Below, piece after piece: positions 11,647 through 20,965 of a DNA stretch of 64,000 nucleotides. Source of the DNA: Malus domestica (Eukaryota; Streptophyta; Magnoliopsida; Rosales; Rosaceae); the NCBI RefSeq assembly GCF_042453785.1, contig NC_091667.1:35890001-35954000 (forward strand), in the 5' to 3' direction. How positions within the stretch are numbered: the first letter of the stretch is position 1; every line of letters begins with the position of its first letter. The notes beneath the pieces are model-generated. The model was not told the DNA's origin and did not search any database. It was given only the letters and a program-made list of their open reading frames with translations. The translations under genes and the position numbers were made by a program.

Positions 11647-13337
11647 CACTTATATGGAAACACCGTAAGTCGTAAATTGTGAGCAGGTTATGGAAGCATA
11701 GATAATAAAAAGTGACAATGCACAATGCTCAAAAGATCCTGGTATTCTAAGAGAACGAGAGATTACCACAAAATCCTGGTATTCCACTATGCTACTACCA
11801 TAACCACGACTAATTGTGACTTTCAGAACATACCTGGGAAAAGCAAATTTACAATATGTCATAGCATGAATTAATTATTATGAACATGATGTTTTCCATC
11901 TACACTAGTGTAGAAAAACGTAAAAGGTGCCAATAGATATTTACTTCAATAAACAAAATAAGAATGAAAATATAAATAACTATCAACGTCTTAAAACTTA
12001 CCTAAGTCTCACATTCACCCCGTTGTAAGTCTCATATGGCATCTCAACTGTAGAAAACTCAAAAGGATATGTTTTCCTTTCATATATCTCTCCAGGAACA
12101 TCAAGTTCACGAACTGTTAACAAGAGTAATGCAATTAGAGCTTTGAAGAATAAGGTGGAAGGGATAAACAACAAATTTAAAGCCAATTAAATGAAACACA
12201 GCACCTTTTTTTCTTCAGTAAAAAATTGGAACGCCAAAATTATAATAGGGTTCATTTCTAATGTAAAAGGTTGTAAACAAAGTACCAAAATCAGTAGTTT
12301 GAAAAACTGAGTAGAAACTGTACAAAGCTAATGAAATGAAGCCAAAGCAAACTCACCAAGAGAAGTAAAGTCATAAAAGTTGCCTCTGTCAAAGTACATC
12401 TCTGCAACATAAAATAAAGTCTATTAGAGTGCTACGGTAAGAAGTAAAAATCCTAAAAAAATGCTATTGGCCAAGAAGAAAGGAACAACAATTACAGGCA
12501 GGAGCAGTTCGATTAGCATGCTGTCAACCAAAAACCAAACCTCATGCTATAATTTTCACATTAAACCTCCATCATCCCAAATCATACAAAATATAACACA
12601 GGACACTAGCAAGACAATAAAAGAAAAAAACAATACCGATTTGACCGAGAAGCTCGACTTTAACTCCATTGTGTTCGACCTTCTTCCCTTGAATTGGTTC
12701 TATATTAATCTGACAATGACAACAAAGAAAGGAAATATCTTTAAGAGGTGATCTTTATAGTCTAAACTACTCAAAATCAATTTCCTCAAGATTCAACCTT
12801 TGTGTACTATAATGCTTATCATTTAAAACAATACAATCAAACAATTTACCTTCCCAAAAATGTTTTCTTGACTTTGAAAAAGTGGGACCAATACTGCTTG
12901 GCCACTTTCCTTCTTTAAAGGGACCTACAAAATAAGATCAGAGATGAGGGGAAGAAGTATGCGATTTTCCAATCCCATACAGTTGTACTTTGGATAATAG
13001 ATTCGCAATTAATAAAGCCACAGATAAATAAACCACTAAATAAAATGATCTATTGGAACTAACAAGGAGCATGAGCTACCACCTATAATATGTATGATAA
13101 CGATCTTGAAAGGGAAAAATATCTCAATGTACTATTTGCATGTAGATTACCTGCTTTCGAGTTTTGGCATCAGAAAATGTGATTGAAATGTTGCAGGATG
13201 GTTTGAATGCTCCAATTAGGTAATTCTGCGACAAATTTGAAATGAGCCATATTAATACTACAAAGAATTCCTCGCGGTTTATAACCAGACTAAACAATAA
13301 CGGCAGAAACCATTAGCTGTTCATGAAACCTTACCAT
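10348..13337 (-). CDS. VPS26: Vacuolar protein sorting-associated protein 26 (retromer)
   Basis: Core retromer subunit, arrestin-like fold, which binds VPS35 and sorts vacuolar receptors between endosome and trans-Golgi. Eleven coding exons: 13337-13335, 13225-13151, 12924-12850, 12709-12637, 12401-12357, 12113-12002, 11833-11767, 11427-11383, 11227-11172, 10930-10755 and 10526-10348; 301 aa against about 303 in Arabidopsis VPS26A/B. Landmarks: NYLIGAFKPSC, QIEMYFDRGNFYDFTSLVR, TYPFEFSTVEMPYETYNGV, MEVGIEDCLHIEFEYNKSK, RRYFKQQEITIYRLQE. The first coding exon supplies only the ATG: it ends exactly at the start codon, so codon 2 is in the next exon. A further 5' UTR intron is likely (acceptor near 13385, donor near 13930). 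Intron 7 holds a recent duplication. VPS26A versus B cannot be decided from sequence alone; position favours the At4g27690 orthologue. Confidence 0.96.
11495..11747. repeat. Identical 108-bp direct duplication around a (GA)n tract, VPS26 intron 7
   Basis: Positions 11495-11602 and 11640-11747 appear identical over 108 bp, from 'AGAAGATCACTTATATGG' to 'GATCCTGGTATTC'. They are separated by a GA tract (11604-11639). The identity implies a recent event. No exon is included. Confidence 0.92.
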
Positions 13338-14099
13338 GTTGATCAGGATAAAAAGCCCAGTTCCTAATAGCTCACTCAAGAGACCTGCAAAATTCGATGT
13401 GGACAATTCATACCTCAACACACATTATAAAGCATGCCTCTCTCGCTAATCGTGCATATATACCAAACACTAAAATCGTAGTTTCCTTCAAGACCCGAAA
13501 AGTTCACCTAAATAAACTTTAAAACTAATAGTAGTCAACTTAAGACACACATAGCTTGCACTTACAAAGGTGCAAAATTTATCTGTTTATGCACAAAAAA
13601 AAATTGTTCTAAGCTCGTAAATCACAATTTACTCACTTAATCCTACAATTTAAAAAGCTAAAACCCCAATGCATGAATTGTAACCCAAAACAGCTAAAAT
13701 GCACAACCACCCAGTATTTCCAAGCTCAAAACTTGTGCCCTAATTCTCATAGATAAAAAGGATTTCCCAATTCAACTGCATATATACCTAATCGGCTCTA
13801 AATAGGCGTAAAATGGGGAGCAATTGAGATCAAAATTCAACCGATCATCAGCCTAAATCAGAAGAAAAGTAGTAAATTTACAGGGAAGATTTTGAAAACG
13901 GAGTTGAAGATTTATGAATTTCACGTACCTTATGACGACGAAGAAAGAGATCGGCGAGCGCTGCGAATTGGGGTTTTAGGGCTGACGGAGAAGAAGAGCG
14001 AAACCACCCCTTGATTGACAGTTGGGAATGAGACTCAAAGTCTATTGCTTTCTTCTTCAAGCCGTGCTCGTTCTCACGTGCGAGCACGGGACCGAACAT

Positions 14100-14734
14100 T
14101 TGGTTTTCCCTTTGTCACATAATTTTAAGAGTTACAACCGTTTAGAACTCGTTTGGATATACTTGTACTTCCTGAAGTAAGCACATAACTAATGTTTGAT
14201 ATGGATGTAACGTAAAATAAATCAGAGGCTAATTGATATGTTTTTAACTTTCGTATGAGTTTTTATTTGATTAAAAAAAACTTACGTAGTTTGTGAAAAC
14301 TTCCAAAGTTGCTTGAAAGATTGCCAATAACAAATCAAAAAACTTGTCTTGCTACCAGTTACATACAACATATGTTTATTTATTTCATCATATTATTAGT
14401 TTCGTAATAGAAACTCTCGACACAAGGGCGTAATCAATAAATACTCAAAGTAGGTTAACGGATTACGTATTTGTATACGTTCAAATTATTTTGTATATAT
14501 TATTCTCAAGACATGACCCTTCTCACCGACGGAACCTTTTATAAAAATAAAAGCTGACATAAATTTCACAAATATGCAAATTATGAGTCGTTGACCCGTA
14601 TGTTTCTAGGACTCATAAGATTAAAAGAAAAAAAAAGGAGAATATGGATGCTAGATACGATAATAGTTGTGGTTATTTATGAAATAAATTTTTATATTAC
14701 TGAAATTTGCTACCCTCGCATGAAGAGGTATTCT
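14100..14734. other. VPS26 upstream region
   Basis: AT-rich DNA upstream of the VPS26 5' UTR exon, which lies near 13930-14100. I see no gene in it. Confidence 0.5.
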
Positions 14735-14952
14735 AGGAATCCGCATCCTCGCCGGATCCTCTTTGCAAGGATCCTGAGAATCCGTGAATCATATATATTC
14801 ATCGTATATCATACGGTCAGAACTCATTTTAAATGTTTTTATTTAAAATTAAATACAAATAGTATCTGACAAAAACTGATCGTACGATTTACGATAAACG
14901 GACACAATTTACGAATCTTTAAGATCCTCACCAAAATAATCCGAAGATGATC
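14735..14952. mobile_element. Foldback MITE, copy 1
   Basis: The two halves are roughly inverted copies: 'CATCGTATATCATACGGTCAG' near 14800 pairs with 'CTGATCGTACGATTTACG' near 14878, and GGATCC-rich ends flank both. The centre is 'TTTATTTAAAATTAAATAC'. Two related copies lie at 15131 and 41809. Confidence 0.65.
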
Positions 14953-15130
14953 TTGTTGGTTATTATAGCACCTCAACCAGTAATGGGGCGAATCAACCTG
15001 ACAAAACTAAATATTTTGTGCTATTAGATGATTTTATTTTTTGTTAATTTGACGTTTCTCGATAGAATTTTTGGCTTAGCCAGTGTCTCAACAAATATTA
15101 AACTTAAGCATCGAGCCTTAAAAGAACCAA

Positions 15131-15350
15131 TAGGATCCCCTTCATATCCTTTTGGTGAGGATCATGGAGATCCGTAAATCGCGTCTGTTTATCGTACATT
15201 GTGCAGTCAATTTTTGTCAGTACTGTTGTATTTAATTTTAAATAAGAATATTTAAAATGATTTCTAACCGTACGATGTACAATGAACGAATATGATTCAC
15301 AAATCCTTAAAATTCTCGCAAAGATGATCCGACGAGGATCCGGATTCTTA
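15131..15350. mobile_element. Foldback MITE, copy 2 (inverted relative to copy 1)
   Basis: Same family as 14735-14952 with the centre reversed ('GTATTTAATTTTAAATAAG'). It begins with a GGATCC-rich end and finishes 'GAGGATCCGGATTCTTA'. The two copies form a large inverted pair 180 bp apart. Confidence 0.65.
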
Positions 15351-15642
15351 AAAGAAAGCCTCACCTAACAAAGATCAAAACTTCGATTTGTCAAAATAGT
15401 TAGGCGCCTCAAAAACTATGGGTCATTGTCCTTAAAAAGGGTCAAATACACGAGCTTAACCAAGTCAAATCAAAATTTGCACGTATATTTCCTCATTGTC
15501 CATAGAAGTCATTGCCTTTAAGCTTTTGAATTAACAAAATAATATTCCAGTAAAATAAATAAATTAAATCCATCGTCAAGCGTTATGTTACAATGGGACT
15601 AGGTATTTTGAATTTAAAAAATAAAGAGAAATACTTGTAAAA

Positions 15643-17115
15643 TTACGAATTCACCCTTTCATGCCGCGAACCATCCAACATTTCCGCGGAACTAGAATCC
15701 AACGGCGATTCTTCCTTCCTCCGACTTCCCATTCTGAAAAGACCGTACAATTTCTTAAACTCCCTCACCGTGTGAACACTCTCCCGGCAAAAAACGCCGC
15801 CGGGTTCGCCCGACTCGTCGACCGACCGACCCGACGAACTATTCGTCAACGCCTGCGCGGCTTTGTTCGCGCCCTTCTTACTATCCACATTCGTCTGCAA
15901 CGCCGAGATAACCGACTTCAAAGCCCGACTCGGCGAGCTCCGATTCGAAATCATAAGCTCGCCGATCTCCGCCGGGCTCAGACTCGCGCCGCCGTGGAAA
16001 ATCTCCTCCACCTGCTGGAACAGCTTGTGTTCCTTGAGCCCGAGGTAAGTGCTGGCCAAGCTCTTGAAAGCGGAAAAATCGCAGAGCGGAAAATGGATGT
16101 GGACGTCGATCCGCCCCGGCCTCAGAACCAACTGGTCCACCTGATCCTTACCGTTCATCGTGAAAACCAACACGCGCTCCTCGCCGCACGATGATACGAT
16201 CCCATCCATGAAATTCAACAGACCGGACAAGCTCACAGCCGTCGATTTCTCCGTCAAGAAACGGTCCAGATCCTCCACCACGATCAGCGACTTCGGCGTC
16301 GTTTGGAGGAGAAGCATTTTCAGATCGGAGTCGTCGGCGACTTTGGACATGTCGACGTCGTACACGTCGTAGCTCAAGAACCTCGCCATGGCGGCGACGA
16401 AGCTGGTTTTTCCGGTGCCGGAGGGGCCGTAGAGCAAAAAGCTCCGCTTCCAAACGCGGCCTAGTCGGTGATAATACTGCTTCGATTTCGAGAAATTCTC
16501 GAGATCGGACCGGATTTTATTCTTCAGCTCAGCGTCCATCACGACGGTGTCGAAGGTGGCGGGGTGCGTGAACGGAACCGATCGCCACCGTTCGTTTTCG
16601 CTGGAGAGGTTCATGTAGAGCTTGATCTCTCTGTTCCGCTGCTCGATTTCGTCGGCGACGGTGAGGATGTGCTGGAAGTACTGGCGGAACACACGGCGCT
16701 TGTCGGACCGGTTGATTTTCAAGACGAAGGAGCGGATTCCGTCTGACTGGGATTTCTCATTGGTCCAGGAGAGCTTGGCGCTGAGGAAGGTGTCGTGGAC
16801 AGCGGAGTTGGCGGCGTCGTGCTGGAAGAAGATGTCGTTTGATTTGACGCCGGTGAAGAGGTTGGTGAAGTCGGAGTCCTCGATGGAAGGGAGGGAGTCG
16901 AGGTAGACGGAGATCTTCCGGTACAGCCGGTTCTCTTGGAAGTGCTCGTTGAATTGCGGGATTTTGTAGAATTGGTAGACTCTGAACCGGTCCGCCAAGG
17001 ATTGCCCTAATTTTGTGAATTTGTGAACCAGAGATGTTTTGGACACGAACCGGAGAACCAGAACCAAAGAAATTGCAAAGAGCAAGAAATAGAAAAATGC
17101 CATGAATCCACCCAT
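15643..17115 (-). CDS. BCS1-like AAA-ATPase (At2g46620 type)
   Basis: Membrane-anchored AAA-ATPase of the plant BCS1-like/AATP1 group, closest by memory to At2g46620. One exon, 490 aa. The start chosen is MGGFMAFFYFLLF; an in-frame ATG 18 codons upstream (17169) would put a Cys/Trp-rich run before the helix and is less likely. Residues 4-24 form one transmembrane helix. An AAA-ATPase N-terminal region follows (VYQFYKIPQFNEHFQ, SDFTNLFTG). The Walker A motif GPSGTGKTS lies at about residues 229-237, Walker B is SLIVVEDLDRF, and the second-region loop is LRPGRIDVHIHFPLCDF. The C-terminal 90 residues are Ser/Lys-rich. The gene is much richer in GC than its surroundings, which produces long antisense open frames. 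It lies between the VPS26 and MSP1-like genes, which are neighbours in Arabidopsis. Confidence 0.93.
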   Translation of the reverse strand: MGGFMAFFYFLLFAISLVLVLRFVSKTSLVHKFTKLGQSLADRFRVYQFYKIPQFNEHFQENRLYRKISVYLDSLPSIEDSDFTNLFTGVKSNDIFFQHDAANSAVHDTFLSAKLSWTNEKSQSDGIRSFVLKINRSDKRRVFRQYFQHILTVADEIEQRNREIKLYMNLSSENERWRSVPFTHPATFDTVVMDAELKNKIRSDLENFSKSKQYYHRLGRVWKRSFLLYGPSGTGKTSFVAAMARFLSYDVYDVDMSKVADDSDLKMLLLQTTPKSLIVVEDLDRFLTEKSTAVSLSGLLNFMDGIVSSCGEERVLVFTMNGKDQVDQLVLRPGRIDVHIHFPLCDFSAFKSLASTYLGLKEHKLFQQVEEIFHGGASLSPAEIGELMISNRSSPSRALKSVISALQTNVDSKKGANKAAQALTNSSSGRSVDESGEPGGVFCRESVHTVREFKKLYGLFRMGSRRKEESPLDSSSAEMLDGSRHERVNS

Positions 17116-17170
17116 GATAAATGAACAGTTAGCCCAGCAAGCCCACCGCAATAATAATTGTACGCACAAC

Positions 17171-17939
17171 CTGGTATCGGCCGAAGAACCTCCGACGCTT
17201 AAGTTAACTAATTACAAAGTGATTAAGCACATTAAAGGAGTTGTATCTAGATTTTGAGCTTCTAAACAAAGGTGAAGGTACTCCGCCTTCACGGGCACTC
17301 TCAAGGCGAGGTTGATGATGCGTGGTACTAACCGAAGAGTCTCCGCCACTCAAGTCAGCTGAATTCGAAGCTCAATTTTGGGTTGCTAAAATATGCTCCT
17401 AGTGCTATTAGGTTGAACTTAATTTGATGAAATCCAAGGAAGATATAGGGAGAGAGAAGTGGAGGTGAGGGGTGGAGATTGAAAATAATATTTGGAGGAG
17501 GAATGAGGGTTGGGGGAGAATTTAATGGGGTTTGGGTTGGGGAAATAATATATGGAGACGGCTTGAGCCGGCCAATCAATGTTGGGTCAAATCCAAAGAG
17601 CAACAATGGGCGTGTACGTAGAGAGAAATTGGGAAGAAATGTAGGTTGTACTGTTTGTATTTGGCTGTGAAACGATGACCGACGACTAAGGACTCATTCT
17701 CTCTAATATTTATTTATATGACTATTTTGAGGAGATTATTGAATAATATTGCATTTTAGAAGACTATTCACATGCGCCTCCATTTTATTCAATTTTATTG
17801 ACCAACCAAGCCCTTGGTTTAATTACTACAGGCTGGTGAGTGGTTGGGGATGAAGTTTGAACTCGTATTTCACATGACACGTTTTAAGTTCAATTATTAA
17901 CATCGGTGACGTAATTGGTTACTACTACATGACAGTGCA
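17171..17939. other. Upstream region of the BCS1-like gene
   Basis: Promoter and leader of the minus-strand AAA gene. Two similar stretches, 'GGCCGAAGAACCTCCG' near 17177 and 'ACCGAAGAGTCTCCGCC' near 17330, suggest a diverged direct repeat. No coding frame is convincing. Confidence 0.4.
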
Positions 17940-18270
17940 AATTAGGTATAGAAAGTGACGAAGTCTATTAGACTATGGGTTCGGGTGGTGGTTTTGTTAA
18001 TGACCGAAGAAATGGTTAGAACACATTTAAAGCACATAATAATGCGTGTTTGGTTTGAAATATACTGCCATATTAACATCCGTTAGTAAGTATACTCTCA
18101 TACGGTCGTCCATTAGACATAGGAAGTGTCTATTAAACTATCGGTCCAGTTGGTGCTACGAATAATTAAAACACATAATTTTTACGTGATTAATTTGAAA
18201 TGCCGCTCGCCGATTGCAGATTAGGACTGGTGAAGAAATCTAATAAATTATTGGTTTTGTTGGTGGTGGT
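17940..18270. repeat. Diverged direct repeat, 2-3 units
   Basis: The blocks 'AGTCTATTAGACTATGGG' (about 17960), 'GTGTCTATTAAACTATCGG' (about 18127) and 'AATCTAATAAATTATTGG' (about 18237) recur with shared text between them (AACACATxxxTxxxxCGTG, TTTGAAAT). Spacing is about 170 and 110 bp. This looks like an old tandem duplication of unknown origin. Confidence 0.4.
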
Positions 18271-20832
18271 GGTGCCTAGCTAATAACCCAGGGCGCAGGG
18301 AGATCTGCTCGTAATAGTGTTCACTTTGCGCAGCACATACATGAAAAGGGGAAACCATCGGAAAAGAAAACACACACATTATTGCAAACTTAATTACTTT
18401 TCTAGAAGCAGCAGCCGCCGCATGCTGAGTTTGAACTGGACTTGGCCGCTGCAAATTCAGCAGCAGCTGCTGCTTACACCCAATCTCGACTGGATACGTG
18501 TTTGAGTTTTGATTTTTGAACAAGTGAACCGACTTTTCATGGCTTTCATTTTTTGTCATAGAGAAAGTTTCGAAAAATGCGTGTTTACGACTATCATGAT
18601 GTTTTACAGTTTTAGTCTAAGAATATCTTGTCATTTGTAATAGTATAATATCAAACTGAAACATCACGATAACGGTAAATCTGTTTCGTGCTAGTTTTTC
18701 TCCCTCTCTTGCGTTGTTGGCAGTCTTATATGTCCCACAGTGAGCTTGTAGTCAAAGTGTGTGGTTTTGCTCACCAATTGCGACCTGGTTTTTCTTTAAT
18801 CTTTCATTAATCTAGCTTCAAACAGGATGGTCATTTTCAACATGCAATATTAATTAATATTTCAGTTGTCAAACATATGGTGCTTACTTGAGTGAGGGGA
18901 AATGAGTAATGCAGTTACGCAATAATGCAAGTTGTTTATTTGGATTAATTGTGTCGAGATTTTAGAGTCGGATTAATGGTCTAATCTTAGTCATATTGAT
19001 ATTGTCTCAATTTAACTACTTATCACAAAATATATTAGTATGTTTAAGTATAAAATTATTTAATGTAAATTGTAATTTATTTTGTTAAGTTTCCGACGTA
19101 AGATTGCATTCTTCAACAAATTTAATTGGTCAAATTTCTGACATGAAATTACATTCTTCAACAAATTCTGCGTTGCAATAATTAAGAGAGCCAAAGGCAC
19201 GTACTAATTTTGACAAAAAAAAAAGGCACCTACTAATGTCCACAAAACTAGTATTATTACAAGTTAATTGGAATCCGAAGGAAATTACCAAATTGTTGAT
19301 TGTGACAGATTGAGATTGACTTTGGATTTCTTTTCGTGGAGTCCGCGCACTCAGCTATTTAGACCATTTAATTTCAATCTTACAATTCCATTAGTTTATT
19401 CTATTGGCCTATTTTATAAAAATTCAAAACCTTGAACGGCGTTGATCTTTTTCTCTCTTTTAAATGATCCAGATTATTTAATTTACGAACTCCAACACAA
19501 ATATCCAAATGAATCTCATTCCGGCTCCGACGTATCCCTTTTCTGAAATTTGTGGCCGCAGTAATTTATTTTATTCCGCAGTATCCTTCGTCCATTCCCT
19601 GCAATAATTTTTCAGTATTTATAATGGACAGCTGTACAGTGCTGCCAATATTTGTTAACTCACTTGCAAATTGCAATGTTTCGTCTCTTGATGTCTTGAA
19701 AAGCTTGCTTTTATGAAAAGCACTCAAGTTTATAAGCTCTTTTGTTACAAGTGCTTTTATTAAAGCAATTCAGTTCATAACGCATATAAACGCGTAACAA
19801 TTAAAATTTTAAGTGCCTCTAAAAATGTTTCAAATGAAATCAAAAACGTTTTTGGTGGTCAAAAACGACTAAAAGCGCTTCCACGAGTTGTTGTAGCTTT
19901 CTAGTGGAAAAAATGCGGTCCTTAGACCCTCAGGGTAATGATATGCCCCACTAAACTGAGTGGCTTTGACCCCATCTCCTAAAGCTCCCACCCAAAAATG
20001 AAAGCAACTGCTCTACTTCCAGCTATGTCCTGGACGATGGTCCTGGTCATTCTTCTACCTCATGCAACTTGCTCACCATGTGAATCATACATTGTTAATC
20101 ACCACACCGGCCCACTAACACGAGTTTAGTAGTATATCTCATCATTTGTAATAGGGTTTGTCTGTTATATTGCTTTACTTAAATCGCGCCACTTTAGAAT
20201 AGTATACCATTGTCGTGATTATAGGTACCCCCCATTTGTCACATAATGAACAGGATGCCCTATTAACTCAAGTAACTTGGGACATGCTCAAAGACCTCAC
20301 ACATCAAATGATGTCGCACAAAGTAGTATATCATTGATCTGTTTATGGGTCCCATAAGCATGAATTGTCAGGATCCGCATCCGCCCTAGCACACAACTAA
20401 ACCTAGCATTTCCCTACGACAGTTGGTTTAGGGTTGAAGAAGGTACCCTTGCTGAACTGTTTAGTCTTGCACATTTAACTTGAGACAAGTTGCAACAAGA
20501 GCAAATAAAAACTTGGAAGGCAAACGTTAAATGTCAAACAAAATCACCCACTATAAACAACGTTTACAGAGTCAGAAAGGTTTATAACAGCCAATGGTTT
20601 GATTCCGAACGACGAATGTTTAACGATACAAAGCAGCTCCTTCATATCCAACAATCTGTCACTTGCTAAATCACAATATGATCTTAGGCACCATTCAAAA
20701 CGATGGAACTACGTGAATACTTCGAATATATGTATTGTAAACCTAATACAAAATAATTGTACTACTGCCATGAGTCTAACGGTGTGGAGTTCAACATGTC
20801 ACCGATAGGAGAAACACAAGGGTTTCGCCGGA
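18271..20832. other. Gene-free AT-rich stretch
   Basis: I see no gene here. A 45-bp direct duplication ('ATTACATTCTTCAACAAATT' type) lies at about 19086-19170, and a stretch at 19690-19900 (AAAAGCACT..., AAAAACGTTTTTGG) resembles decayed hAT MITE sequence. The rest is unclassified. Confidence 0.5.
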
Positions 20833-20902
20833 GGTATACCCCGTGTGAATATATCACTCATCCCGTGATGTATAAGAGTTCTATATACACACGGGGATAT
20901 AC
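20833..20902. repeat. Inverted repeat / hairpin, 21-bp arms
   Basis: The arms 20833-20853 and 20882-20902 (core 'ACCCCGTGTG' against 'CACACGGGG') pair almost fully with one mismatch and a bulge. The loop is about 28 bp. It lies about 65 bp past the stop codon of the MSP1-like gene and would be transcribed in its 3' UTR. Confidence 0.6.
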
Positions 20903-20965
20903 ACCCTTGACACCCAAGAATTCCCCCACCTGTGGAGGCTTGTGGCTGGATTGGAGGTTGCGATT

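Noticed and set aside
11495-11747. Duplicated exon in VPS26
   Set aside because: The duplicated 108 bp has no coding text and lies wholly in intron 7.
15661-16906. Long plus-strand open frames opposite the BCS1-like gene
   Set aside because: They are antisense shadows of a GC-rich exon and show no domain.
17116-17169. Upstream ATG of the BCS1-like AAA gene as the true start
   Set aside because: The extra 18 residues (MCVQLLLRWACWANCSFI) are unlike related N-termini; the second ATG places the membrane helix at the very start as in the family.
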